64,000 nucleotides of DNA, from contig NZ_CP058559.1 of assembly GCF_014467015.1 (NCBI RefSeq), positions 496,001 through 560,000 on the forward strand. Direction: 5' to 3'. This document shows, in pieces, positions 19,768-28,155 of this stretch. Every line of letters begins with the position of its first letter. Position 1 is the first letter of the stretch. The notes below the pieces were generated by a model, which had not been told where the DNA came from, ran no database searches, and saw only the letters and a program-made list of their open reading frames with translations. The stretch comes from Alkalicella caledoniensis. Its GTDB lineage: Bacteria; Bacillota; Proteinivoracia; Proteinivoracales; Proteinivoracaceae. The translations under genes and the position numbers were made by a program.

Positions 19768-21129
19768 ATGAAGTTTGTTGTTATAGGTGCTGTTGCTGCT
19801 GGTATGTCTGCTGCTAGTAAGGCTAAGCGGGAAGATCCTTCCATGGAGGTTGAAGTTTACACCTTGGAGGATCATATATCATATGCTGCTTGTGGGCTCC
19901 CTTATTACATAGAGGGTAAAATTGAAGAAAAAGAAAAGCTAATTGCTCGAAGTGAGGAAAAGTTTGCTAAACAGGGGATAAGGATTTTTACAAAGCACTG
20001 GGTTGAAAAAATTGATCCTGAACGAAATATTATAACTGTTATGAATCCTGATGGCGCTGAGCTTATAGTAGACTATGATAAATTGCTAATTGCTACTGGA
20101 GCTAGTGCTATTATGCCACCCCTTCCTGGTATTGACCTTGAAAATATATTTACTGTTAAAAATATCCCTGAAGCAGATAAAGTCAGGAATCAAATTCCTA
20201 AGGCTAAAAAGGTTGTTATAGTTGGCGGAGGTTATATTGGCCTAGAAATGATTGACGCCTTTTACCCCTTTGGTATGGATATCACTGTCATAGAAAAGGC
20301 ACCACAGCTTATGGGTAATATAGATAAAGAAATGGCAGAGATTATTGATGACCATCTTTATGACAAAGGCATTAAGGTTAAATTAGGCGAAGCTGTAGAA
20401 GCCTTTACAGGCCACGGCAAGGTGCAAATGGTTAAAACCGATAAGGGTGAATACCCTGCGGATATAGTTATAATGGCTATTGGTGTTACTCCCAATAGTA
20501 AACTTGCAAAGGATGCTGGTATTAAGCTAGGTGTTAAAAACGCTATCAAGGTAAATAGAAGCATGGAAACTAGCCAAAAGAACATCTATGCAGCTGGTGA
20601 TTGTGTTGGTGCTTATCACTTACAATACGAGGATGATGCCTATATACCCCTAGGAACAACTGCCAATAAGCAAGGTCGAGTGGCAGGTGAAAACATAGCA
20701 GGTGGAGAAGTGGAGTTCCAAGGTGTTATTGGTACTGGAATAATGAAGATTCTTGATTTAGAAGTCGGTCGTACTGGACTTAATACCCGTGAAGCTGAAA
20801 TGCTTAAAAAGGATTTCTTTGATATAAACATTACAATCCCAAACATTGCTAGCTATTATCCAGGTTATGACAAAGGCAAATTAAAGTTAATTGTGGAAAA
20901 GGGCACTGGCAAGGTTTTGGGTGGCCAAATAGTTGGTCCACCACTGACTGCTAAGCGGATAGATGTAATAGCTACTTCAATCCAGGCAGGCTTTACAGTA
21001 AGGGATATGTCGAAATTAGATTTAGCATATGCCCCGCCTTTTAGTTCTGTATGGGATCCTGTCCTGATGGCTGCCAATGTTGCTGTTAATGAGTTGGAGA
21101 AACTGGGTTCATCACCATATGTTAATTAG
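19768..21129 (+). CDS. CoA-disulfide reductase / NADH oxidase family flavoprotein
   Basis: This FAD enzyme of the pyridine nucleotide-disulfide oxidoreductase class 3 family has 453 residues. The FAD Rossmann motif is at the start (VIGAVAAGMSAA). The single redox Cys lies in SYAACGLPYY near residue 43. The NADH-binding motif is VVGGGYIGLEM near 150-160, and the second FAD motif IYAAGDCVGA near 272-281. The single-Cys active site is that of CoA-disulfide reductases and NADH oxidases/peroxidases. Which of these reactions dominates cannot be told. In an anaerobe it would serve thiol balance or oxygen defence. It is monocistronic, with AAGGAGG before ATG. Confidence 0.88.
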   Translation: MKFVVIGAVAAGMSAASKAKREDPSMEVEVYTLEDHISYAACGLPYYIEGKIEEKEKLIARSEEKFAKQGIRIFTKHWVEKIDPERNIITVMNPDGAELIVDYDKLLIATGASAIMPPLPGIDLENIFTVKNIPEADKVRNQIPKAKKVVIVGGGYIGLEMIDAFYPFGMDITVIEKAPQLMGNIDKEMAEIIDDHLYDKGIKVKLGEAVEAFTGHGKVQMVKTDKGEYPADIVIMAIGVTPNSKLAKDAGIKLGVKNAIKVNRSMETSQKNIYAAGDCVGAYHLQYEDDAYIPLGTTANKQGRVAGENIAGGEVEFQGVIGTGIMKILDLEVGRTGLNTREAEMLKKDFFDINITIPNIASYYPGYDKGKLKLIVEKGTGKVLGGQIVGPPLTAKRIDVIATSIQAGFTVRDMSKLDLAYAPPFSSVWDPVLMAANVAVNELEKLGSSPYVN

Positions 21130-21140
21130 CAATGGAAAAT

Positions 21141-21187
21141 GGCTGAATCAATAAATAATTTATTGATTCAGCCAACTTTTATTTTTT
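21141..21187 (+). terminator. rho-independent terminator
   Basis: GGCTGAATCAATAAAT pairs with its complement ending GATTCAGCC, followed by a T-rich run. It lies 12 bases after the flavoprotein stop codon. Confidence 0.85.
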
Positions 21188-21251
21188 AGTGGTTTATTGA
21201 TTTGTTTAGGTGTAAAATAGTACTATCTTATTTTATCTGGGAGGTGTTTTT

Positions 21252-22286
21252 TTGGGTATTCGGATAAGTGGTAATGCTGTTTTCAATGGTATAAATTTTT
21301 CTTCTACTGGTATAAATGTTAGAGTCCGTCAAAAAGGAGATAGTGTTACTTCCTATAGTAATTATTCTTTTCCTGGTATTAACACCAGGAAAAAGAAAAG
21401 TAAAAAAACTTATTTTAGTATAGTCAACAACTTCTTATTACGAACTCCTTTCATACGGGGTCCTTACAATGTATTTAAAATGGTAAAGAAAGCATGGAAA
21501 CTTATTTTACCTATGATAGCTATATGTACAATATTTGTTTCTATTATTTTGTTCTTTTCACCTTCTTTAAAAGATGCAGTGTTAAGTGATACCTTAGAAA
21601 CTTCTTCCGAGCTTTTAATGCAAGGTGGTTTGATACTTTTTCTACTTGCTTTCTTTTATTTTAGCCCTATTTCAAAGTATCATGGTGCGGAACATCAAGC
21701 TATAAATGCACTTTTGTCAAATAAGGTAGTTACCATGGATAGTTTAAGGAAAGCAAGCCGAGTATCTATCCATTGTGGGACTGTTTACGTTTTTTTAGTA
21801 TTCATCATTTACCCTGTTCTTTCTTACTTAATTGAGATGCACTGGGCTTTATTGTTGGCCATATCCCTTGGGTACGAGTTGTTTAGAGCTGAGCAAAAGT
21901 GGTTAATGTTTGTGCTAAAGCCAATTTACCTTTTAGCTTTGGCAATTCAAAAATATGTAACAACTAGAAAGCCTGATGAAAAACATTTGCGAGTGGCCTT
22001 TAGTGGTATAAGACGAGTAGAAAATTCAGTGATTTTGAATAAGGCTTTAAAGCATATAGATAATAACAGGTTCCAAATAGCTGACGAAATTATAGGAAAT
22101 ATGATAAGTATGGACTATAATAACCCCATAAACCATTTTTATAAAGCCTATAGCTTATTCAAACAAGGAAAGTATGTAGAGGCAAAGGATTATATTGAAG
22201 CTACAAGACTTCAAAAAAGTGTTATTTCTAAAGATATTATTCAGTGGTTGGTACAGCAAGTAGAGAGCGGAATTGTGAATGGGTAA
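21252..22286 (+). CDS. DUF1385 (YqhQ-like) membrane protein with a C-terminal helical extension
   Basis: The 344 residues start at TTG with a GGGAGGTG site. The family signature is visible as KYHGAEHQAINALL (about residues 141-154) followed by SRVSIHCGTVYVFLV. The conserved His and Glu led to the suggestion of a metal-dependent activity for DUF1385, but no function is established. Several membrane helices cover about residues 85-230. The last 80 residues (LKHIDNNRFQIADEIIGNM and HFYKAYSLFKQGKYVEAKDY) look like two TPR-like repeats, which ordinary YqhQ proteins lack as far as I recall. Confidence 0.8.
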   Translation: MGIRISGNAVFNGINFSSTGINVRVRQKGDSVTSYSNYSFPGINTRKKKSKKTYFSIVNNFLLRTPFIRGPYNVFKMVKKAWKLILPMIAICTIFVSIILFFSPSLKDAVLSDTLETSSELLMQGGLILFLLAFFYFSPISKYHGAEHQAINALLSNKVVTMDSLRKASRVSIHCGTVYVFLVFIIYPVLSYLIEMHWALLLAISLGYELFRAEQKWLMFVLKPIYLLALAIQKYVTTRKPDEKHLRVAFSGIRRVENSVILNKALKHIDNNRFQIADEIIGNMISMDYNNPINHFYKAYSLFKQGKYVEAKDYIEATRLQKSVISKDIIQWLVQQVESGIVNG

Positions 22287-22315
22287 AAAAAAACACCACG
22301 CTGGTGTTCTTTTTT
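22284..22315. terminator. bidirectional terminator between convergent genes
   Basis: AACACCA and TGGTGTT with a 3-base loop are flanked by A and T runs. The hairpin serves the DUF1385 gene and the convergent flavodiiron gene. Confidence 0.85.
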
Positions 22316-23516
22316 ACCCATTTTTGTTAGTCAACTTATTTGCAAATTCTTCACCGAATTTTTTACATCTTTGAACCGCATCTTCGTTAGGGTTCCAAAG
22401 TTCTTTGATACCTTCCCCTATTACTTCTAGGCCAGCGTGTCTTAGCTCTTGGGTGATAATCTTTACAGATTCTCCGCTCCAGCCATATGCTCCAAAGGCA
22501 GCAGCTTTTTTGTTTTTGAATTTCAGGCCCTTTATCATTTCAAGCATACCAGCCATGGAGAATAATATCCCATTGTTAATAGTTGAAGACCCTGCGAGAA
22601 TTGCTTTGGACTTAAATATTTCTGTTATAATATCATTTTTATCTGTCTTGGATACGTTAAAGAGTTTTATGGCAACTTCGTTATCAACAGCTTTTATTCC
22701 TTTAGCAATTGCTTCTGCCATTCTTCTTGTACCTTCCCACATGGTGTCATAAATTATGGTTATTTGATTTTCTTGATAATCATTTGACCATTTTAGGTAA
22801 TTTTCTACAACTTGAGTTGGGTTATCTCTCCAGATAATGCCGTGGCTTGTACATATCATATCTACGGGTAGATTAAAGCCTAGCACCTCGTCTATTTTCT
22901 TCTTTACCAGTGGACTAAAGGGTGTAAGTATGTTTGCATAGTATTTTATGGCTTCTTGTTCTAGTTCTCCTTGGTCCACTTTATCATTGTACATTAGCTC
23001 AGATGCGTAGTGTTGTCCAAATGCGTCATTACTGAATAAGATGTTCTCTCCTGTCATATATGCGAACATGCTATCAGGCCAGTGGAGCATTTTAGCTTCC
23101 ACAAATACTAATTTTGAGTCACCTAAGTCAAGTTCATCACCGGTTTTTACCTCTACAAAGTTCCAGTCTTGGTGATAATGTCCTTTTATGGATTTTACTC
23201 CGTTACTTGTACAATAAATAGGCGTGTTAGGGATTTCTTTCATTAGTTCTGGTAGTGCACCACTGTGATCGATTTCTGCATGATTAATTATGATGTAGTC
23301 AATTTCATTCAGATCTATTTCTTTCTTCAAATTTTCTACGTATTCTTTTGCAAAGGGTTGCCACACTGTATCTATTAGGGCTGTTTTTTTGTCCCTAATC
23401 AGATAAGAATTATAGGTGGATCCTCTATGGGTTGAGTATTCATTTCCGTGGAAGAACTTTAGTTCCCAGTCTATTTTCCCTACCCATTTTACTTTGTCTG
23501 TGATTTTAAAACTCAT
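22314..23516 (-). CDS. fprA: flavodiiron protein (A-type flavoprotein, oxygen/NO reductase)
   Basis: Flavodiiron proteins reduce O2 to water, or NO to N2O, and protect anaerobes. The 400 residues hold an N-terminal metallo-beta-lactamase-like di-iron domain with HAEIDH at 79-84 and further His ligands in KMLHWPDS and CTSHGIIW. A flavodoxin domain with the FMN loop TIIYDTMWEGTRRMAEA begins near residue 253 and runs to the end. No rubredoxin domain is fused, so an outside rubredoxin or other donor is needed. The AAGGAGGAG site supports the ATG. The gene stands alone. Confidence 0.95.
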   Translation of the reverse strand: MSFKITDKVKWVGKIDWELKFFHGNEYSTHRGSTYNSYLIRDKKTALIDTVWQPFAKEYVENLKKEIDLNEIDYIIINHAEIDHSGALPELMKEIPNTPIYCTSNGVKSIKGHYHQDWNFVEVKTGDELDLGDSKLVFVEAKMLHWPDSMFAYMTGENILFSNDAFGQHYASELMYNDKVDQGELEQEAIKYYANILTPFSPLVKKKIDEVLGFNLPVDMICTSHGIIWRDNPTQVVENYLKWSNDYQENQITIIYDTMWEGTRRMAEAIAKGIKAVDNEVAIKLFNVSKTDKNDIITEIFKSKAILAGSSTINNGILFSMAGMLEMIKGLKFKNKKAAAFGAYGWSGESVKIITQELRHAGLEVIGEGIKELWNPNEDAVQRCKKFGEEFANKLTNKNG

Positions 23517-23917
23517 TTGTTACTCCTCCTTTTATTATTACACTTATATTATTACCAGTTTTTGCTGGTTTACTTCCTTGATTTAATAATACTACTGTTT
23601 AGGAGCAATAACCGTGATTGTACTCACTAAATAGTATATAAACAAAAACCAAGAGCAAATACAATAATAAATATCAAAACCCTTTGCACCATTACCTTGC
23701 ACTAAAAAGCTCTGCACTATTAAAAGCAAACTTAAGGAGGGCTTTTAGCCATTAGCCTATAGCCATTAGAAAGTTCTCCTTATCTTTTAGATCCGTGAAA
23801 ATCAGTGTCAATCCGTGGCTATGATTTTGACCTTTTCCTTTCCTTTTGATCATGTTGATCATGTAGATCTGTGGCTATTATTTGGGAAGGTTATTTTCGT
23901 TTGTCAGGGCACCACAA
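23517..23917. other. gene-free region with short dispersed repeats
   Basis: I see no credible gene. Short reiterated words of the type ATC(C/T)GTGGCTAT occur near 23810 and 23870, and a third copy follows the IS at 25752. A 22-base identical stretch stands at 23857-23878 and 25742-25763. AGCCATTAG is repeated near 23750-23770. The last bases (23903-23917) are the first half of a hairpin repeat that the IS1182 element has split. Confidence 0.6.
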
Positions 23918-25650
23918 GAGACTGTGTCATATATGAAGAAAAAAGTAATAAAAAAAAGGGGCTATCCCCACGTCACAGCTATTGTTATGAAATTATCGGG
24001 AGTCGACCTTCCTATGTATTAGTTATTGCTTGAATTAGCCCTCTACAACCTAAAATGTTTACTGCTCTTTTTAGGTTGTAGGCTAAAAAAGACAATGAAA
24101 ACTCACCCACAACATTGTTCATGCCTCGCATTAAACAATATTCTGAGTCCATGGCTCTTTTTATTGTGCCATATGGATGCTCTACAATTTCTTTTCTTTG
24201 CCTAGTTATTGCAGGATCATTTTTTACTCTTACTTGTTTAATTCTCAAGTTGTTATCGTTGTATTCTTTAGTGAATTCTTGCTTCTTCATCTTTTTGCCA
24301 AAGTCTTTGTACTCACTGGCTGTACACTTGTTCTGGCACTTTCTACATTCCTTTCGGTTACAGAATCTCGCCTCTTTTTTATTCTTTGAGTATGAACTAG
24401 GGTAAAAAATTTTCCCCATGGGACACAGTGCTATATTGCGCTTCTTTAGATACACAAATCTACCATTAACATGTGGTTCTATGATTTGATCCACATCTTT
24501 TGCTTCGCCTAATATCTCTAGACATATTGTGATTTCGTCTTCTTCCATACACACATGAGGTTCTATTCCATTCATTAAACATTCTGCTATATCAGTTGCA
24601 GAATTATAACCTTTATCTGCCGTTGTTTTTATTGTATCAACTTCTAATATCTCTTTAGCTTTTTGGCTGGTAACAGATAAATGGCCAAAGTCATTTATGG
24701 AGTTCGTTACATCAAACTCTGCAATCATTTTATTTTTGCTGTCCACAGCTGTTTGGACATTATAACCTATTTTTGTTTCTCCATTCTTAGTTAGCCGCCT
24801 AGTATCGGGGTCCACTAGAGATACCTGAGTTTCTTCAGTTTCTTCTAGATGTTTCTTCATTTGCTCATATTTTTCTTTTCTACTTTTCAATTCTTTAATA
24901 ATTTCACTTATCTCTTCAGCTGATTTTGGGTTGTCGGTTGTGTCTTCTTTTTTGTCGTTATTATCTAATTCTTTTAGGTATTGATCAATTTTAATATCTA
25001 AGCGTTTAATTCTATCTTTTAATTTAGAATCATTGAAGTTATTATCTTTAGAGTTTACACCACTAAATCTACTACCATCAACTGAGATAAGTTCTTTGCC
25101 GTATAGCCCCAATCGAGAACATAACTTTACAAAATCTCGAAACACCTTCTTTAGTGCTTTAGGGTTATCTTTTCTAAATCTAGAGATAGTTTTGTGATCT
25201 GGCGATAATTTCTTTGTAAGCCACATCATCTCTAAGTTTCTTTTGGTTTCTGTTTCTAGTCTTCTAGTGGACCTTATTTTATTTAAGTAGCCATAAAGAT
25301 ATATTTTAAGCATGAGTTGAGGTGAATACATTGGTCGGCCCATATCATTTGGTGTAGTTTTTTTAAATCCTAAGCTTTTCATATCTAGGCTATCCACATA
25401 AACATCAATAACTATCACTGAATTGTTATCATCGATATAATCATCTATTGCTTCAGGAAACATTGTGATTTGACTTCTATCTGCACCTTGGACAAAATTC
25501 ATTTTATCCCCACCTTTTCATGAATTAAAAGCGCTGTAAAGCCCTGGTATAAAAGACTTTTCATATGTATATTATACCATATTTTATTAGTTCATGAGGG
25601 GGTATTTATAAATTAAACCCAAGTATTCAAAATGCTTTTGACACAGTCTC
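23918..25650 (-). mobile_element. complete IS1182-family insertion sequence
   Basis: The element is 1733 bp long. Its terminal inverted repeats are 12 bases each (GAGACTGTGTCA at 23918-23929 and the complement at 25639-25650). The flanking 4-bp target duplication is ACAA (23914-23917 and 25651-25654). It contains one intact transposase gene. Removing the element and one ACAA rebuilds a continuous hairpin repeat, which confirms the boundaries. Confidence 0.93.
24012..25502 (-). CDS. IS1182 family transposase
   Basis: The 496 residues form an N-terminal helical region (RPMYSPQLMLKIYLYGYLNKIRS, then LSPDHKTISRFRKDN). A DDE domain follows, with Asp in LISVDGSRFSGVNS, Asp in TTADKGYNSATD and a late Glu in KEIVEHPYGTIKRAMD. 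A Cys-rich segment (CNRKECRKCQNKC) lies in the C-terminal third, as in many IS1182/DDE-6 transposases. All parts are present and the frame is intact, so the element may be active. The ATG has a GGTGGGG site. Confidence 0.93.
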   Translation of the reverse strand: MNFVQGADRSQITMFPEAIDDYIDDNNSVIVIDVYVDSLDMKSLGFKKTTPNDMGRPMYSPQLMLKIYLYGYLNKIRSTRRLETETKRNLEMMWLTKKLSPDHKTISRFRKDNPKALKKVFRDFVKLCSRLGLYGKELISVDGSRFSGVNSKDNNFNDSKLKDRIKRLDIKIDQYLKELDNNDKKEDTTDNPKSAEEISEIIKELKSRKEKYEQMKKHLEETEETQVSLVDPDTRRLTKNGETKIGYNVQTAVDSKNKMIAEFDVTNSINDFGHLSVTSQKAKEILEVDTIKTTADKGYNSATDIAECLMNGIEPHVCMEEDEITICLEILGEAKDVDQIIEPHVNGRFVYLKKRNIALCPMGKIFYPSSYSKNKKEARFCNRKECRKCQNKCTASEYKDFGKKMKKQEFTKEYNDNNLRIKQVRVKNDPAITRQRKEIVEHPYGTIKRAMDSEYCLMRGMNNVVGEFSLSFLAYNLKRAVNILGCRGLIQAITNT

Positions 25651-25825
25651 ACAAGGGATGCCCCCTACAAGTGCTGAATGTCCCCTTTTGTAGGTCCGGG
25701 CAGGTTCGGAGCCCTGAAACCTACAGTAATAAAAATACTTAGATCATGTAGATCTGTGGCTATGGTCTTTATGTTGTATTTTTTGTATAGATTCACGCAA
25801 AAGAAAAAGTGGACTTTCGTCCACT
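25651..25825. other. second half of the split hairpin repeat and a neighbouring hairpin
   Basis: Right after the IS stand ACAAGGGATGCCCCCTAC (the other half of the split repeat) and, at about 25692-25727, a second hairpin. GTAGGT there pairs with ACCTAC, with a GGGC/GCCC inner stem. No gene is visible. Confidence 0.55.
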
Positions 25826-25827
25826 TT
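25803..25827 (-). terminator. terminator of the thioesterase gene
   Basis: AAAGTGGAC pairs with GTCCACTTT around the stop codon, followed by a T-rich run in the minus direction. Confidence 0.8.
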
Positions 25828-26224
25828 AGTTCGCTATGGTTTTAAGTTTTTGGTAAATATTTGGCTCTGCTTTTTCTAAAGTTATTACATATCCTTCTTT
25901 ATTGATGAATACATGAATTGTATATCCTTCTGAAAGGAGTTGATCCTCTTTATATATTTTATAACGGAATATGATTTTTCTTCCTTGAAGCTCAACTGTT
26001 GTTTTTATAGTGAGTATATCGTTGTATTTTGCCGATCTTTTGTAGCGGCAGTTGGCTTCCACAACTGGTAGGAAAAGTCCGTTTTCTTCTAGTTCTTTAT
26101 AGTTTACTCCTTTTGATTCCATGAATTCAGTTCTTGCTACTTCGAACCAGATGAGATAGTTAGAGTGATATACAACTCCCATTTGATCTGTTTCAGCGTA
26201 GCGTACTTTTATTGTTGTATGCAT
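25826..26224 (-). CDS. acyl-CoA thioesterase, YbgC/4HBT hotdog fold
   Basis: The enzyme hydrolyses acyl-CoA or related thioesters. The frame opens at 26260, but GGGAGG lies 7 bases before the ATG at 26224, so the product starts MHTTIKVRYAETDQMGVVYH and has 132 residues, normal for the family. The signature with the catalytic Asp (YAETDQMGVVYHSNYLIWFE) occupies about residues 9-28. The rest is one hotdog domain. The acyl substrate is unknown. It is monocistronic with a very good promoter at 26249-26277. Confidence 0.9.
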   Translation of the reverse strand: MHTTIKVRYAETDQMGVVYHSNYLIWFEVARTEFMESKGVNYKELEENGLFLPVVEANCRYKRSAKYNDILTIKTTVELQGRKIIFRYKIYKEDQLLSEGYTIHVFINKEGYVITLEKAEPNIYQKLKTIAN

Positions 26225-26248
26225 TTTTATTCCTCCCATCTTGAAGAT

Positions 26249-26277
26249 ATTATATCCCATATGGGGGGCTATGTAAA
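26249..26277 (-). promoter_or_regulatory. sigma-A promoter of the thioesterase gene
   Basis: On the minus strand TTTACA and a perfect TATAAT are separated by 17 bases, about 25 bases upstream of the start codon. Confidence 0.75.
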
Positions 26278-26287
26278 ATGCCTAACA

Positions 26288-26791
26288 CTACCATCTTATA
26301 CGTCTTGATAAGGTTTTAGTTACACCAAAGTATTGCTGAGTTCTATCATGATAGAAGAAAAAATGTTCTAGATCATGGACTATATTATGAGCATCTATTA
26401 GTCCTTCTAGTTCTCTGTTTAGCCTCCCGTATTTTAACTTATCTTTAGCACTTTTCAAATCGTCATACAGGGGGCTGGAATCGTTGATTGCACCCATAGC
26501 TCTTATTAGGTCATGTTCAATGTTTATAAAAGCTCTCTCTGAATCTTGCCACTTAACAGACTCTGTGTACATATAATTTAATTTGCCATCATCATTTAGT
26601 GCTTCATCTAGCACTTCATGCACACCCTTAACATAGACACGTACTTGTTGATATGTTTTTAGACTTATTGTCTCAATTACATCTTCTTTAATCAACTTAG
26701 TTTGTCTAGAGGAAGGTCTAGGACTTTCTAAGATTAGTATCATCCCTAAGAGAAAGAAGAATATTATTGCTCCTATTTTCAATCCTTTCAT
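26288..26791 (-). CDS. membrane-anchored small protein, unknown function
   Basis: I do not recognise this protein. The GGAGG site before ATG 26791 gives 167 residues. One N-terminal membrane helix (about residues 5-23, LKIGAIIFFFLLGMILIL) is followed by a hydrophilic, mostly helical outer domain. The C-terminal part holds a HIS-containing stretch (AHNIVHDLEHFFFYHDR) that could bind metal, although this is only a guess. No partner gene can be seen: the thioesterase lies downstream on the same strand after its own promoter. Confidence 0.7.
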   Translation of the reverse strand: MKGLKIGAIIFFFLLGMILILESPRPSSRQTKLIKEDVIETISLKTYQQVRVYVKGVHEVLDEALNDDGKLNYMYTESVKWQDSERAFINIEHDLIRAMGAINDSSPLYDDLKSAKDKLKYGRLNRELEGLIDAHNIVHDLEHFFFYHDRTQQYFGVTKTLSRRIRW

Positions 26792-26851
26792 GGTTATTCC
26801 TCCAGAACTAAGATTCACATAAAGTGAATCCAGGTAAATTTTGTGTGCATA

Positions 26852-26880
26852 AAAAAACTACTTATTTAAATAAGTAGTTT
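26852..26880 (-). terminator. terminator of the epimerase gene
   Basis: AAACTACTTATTT pairs with AAATAAGTAGTTT and is followed by seven T on the minus strand. Confidence 0.85.
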
Positions 26881-26897
26881 CTCCTAAGGTTATGTAA

Positions 26898-28004
26898 TTA
26901 TACAACTACATCATATGCTAATTTCGAGAGGACCTCTTCGTTTATTTCAACCCCTAAACCAGGAGATTTTGAGAGATATAATTTATTTCCCTGGTAATCA
27001 GTTTTTCCAAGGTCTTTGCTAAACATAAGGGGTCCAACCATCTCGTTTGATATTATGTTGCTCTGTGCTAAAGAGAGATGTGCCCCAGCTAGTGATGCTA
27101 TACATGATTCTACCATTGATCCAACTTGACAGTACATATTGGCCATTTTTGCTTGGTGTACAAGTTTTAGGGCAGGGTATATACCACCACATTTCATTAA
27201 TTTGATATTGATCATGTCAGCTGCCTCAGTGTTTATGATTTCTAGCATTTCCTTACTACCATGTAATCCTTCATCTATCATAAGGGGTATTTTAATTTGC
27301 TGCCGGATACGAGCATGTCCCCTTATATCATCGGCTAATATAGGTTGTTCAATCCAATCTATATTACAATCTTCAATATCTTTGAGCACCGTTAGGGCAT
27401 TTGCGGAGTTTACCCATCCTTGATTTGCATCTATTCTTAATTTTATTTTTCTACCTACTGCTTGGCGTATGGAGACTATACGGTCTATATCTTTGCAAAG
27501 GTCAGAATCACCCACTTTAACTTTAACAGTTGTGAATCCATTTTCCACTGCTTTTTTGGCTTCACAAGCCATTTCTTTAGCCTCACCTATACTAAGTACA
27601 TGGGGTATTTCAAGATAATCCCAATATCTACCACCTATCAAGTTATAAAGGGGCTGCTTTGAAGCTTTTCCCATGATATCATAGCAGGCTATATCAATGG
27701 CAGCTTTTGCTGCTGGGGCATTTTTCACTGTTTTATCCATGATCTGATGGATTTTTTCTATATCAAAGGGATTAAGTCCAATTACTTTGGGTATGATATT
27801 GTTTTTAAGGAGTGCTATGGTTGAAAAGAAACTCTCCCCTGTAACGTGTTCATCTGGCACTGATTCACCATACCCCACTTTGCCATTGTCCGTATGTATT
27901 TTTATTATTATGGACGGCATATTAGGATACGAATCATAGGCTATTACGAATGGTTTTATAAGTGGTAATCTTATTGGATAAATATCTACTTTAGTTATTT
28001 TCAT
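26898..28004 (-). CDS. enolase-superfamily dipeptide epimerase / muconate cycloisomerase-like enzyme
   Basis: The protein belongs to the muconate-lactonizing subgroup of the enolase superfamily. In this gene family many members are L-Ala-D/L-Glu or other dipeptide epimerases. From the ATG at 28004 (GGGAGG upstream) it has 368 residues. Expected active-site residues are visible: Lys of KVKVG near 161-163, metal ligands Asp 193 (DANQGW), Glu 219 (EQP) and Asp 244 (DEG), and the opposite Lys near 268 (INIKLMK). The N-terminal capping domain includes a YPIRLPLIKPF start. Substrate is uncertain, and no peptidase neighbours narrow it. Confidence 0.88.
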   Translation of the reverse strand: MKITKVDIYPIRLPLIKPFVIAYDSYPNMPSIIIKIHTDNGKVGYGESVPDEHVTGESFFSTIALLKNNIIPKVIGLNPFDIEKIHQIMDKTVKNAPAAKAAIDIACYDIMGKASKQPLYNLIGGRYWDYLEIPHVLSIGEAKEMACEAKKAVENGFTTVKVKVGDSDLCKDIDRIVSIRQAVGRKIKLRIDANQGWVNSANALTVLKDIEDCNIDWIEQPILADDIRGHARIRQQIKIPLMIDEGLHGSKEMLEIINTEAADMINIKLMKCGGIYPALKLVHQAKMANMYCQVGSMVESCIASLAGAHLSLAQSNIISNEMVGPLMFSKDLGKTDYQGNKLYLSKSPGLGVEINEEVLSKLAYDVVV

Positions 28005-28035
28005 TACATGACCTCCCATTTAGTTCCTTTTCACG

Positions 28036-28065
28036 ATTATACCCTTTTTGAGAATAAATTAACAA
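28036..28065 (-). promoter_or_regulatory. sigma-A promoter of the epimerase gene
   Basis: TTGTTA and a perfect TATAAT are separated by 18 bases on the minus strand, about 30 bases before the start codon. Confidence 0.65.
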
Positions 28066-28127
28066 GTTTTAGGGGAAATTCCATATGTGGACACAGAACA
28101 GCAATACATCCAAGTTTAGGTTAAAGT

Positions 28128-28152
28128 AAAGGACTCCCAACGGGAGCCCTTT
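28128..28152 (-). terminator. terminator of the first Cache chemoreceptor gene
   Basis: AAAGGACTCCC pairs with GGGAGCCCTTTT across a 3-base loop, 4 bases beyond the stop codon. Confidence 0.75.
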
Positions 28153-28155
28153 TGA

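Noticed and set aside
23815-24033. Frame of 72 codons running into the IS1182 element
   Set aside because: It crosses the IS boundary and consists of intergenic repeat words.
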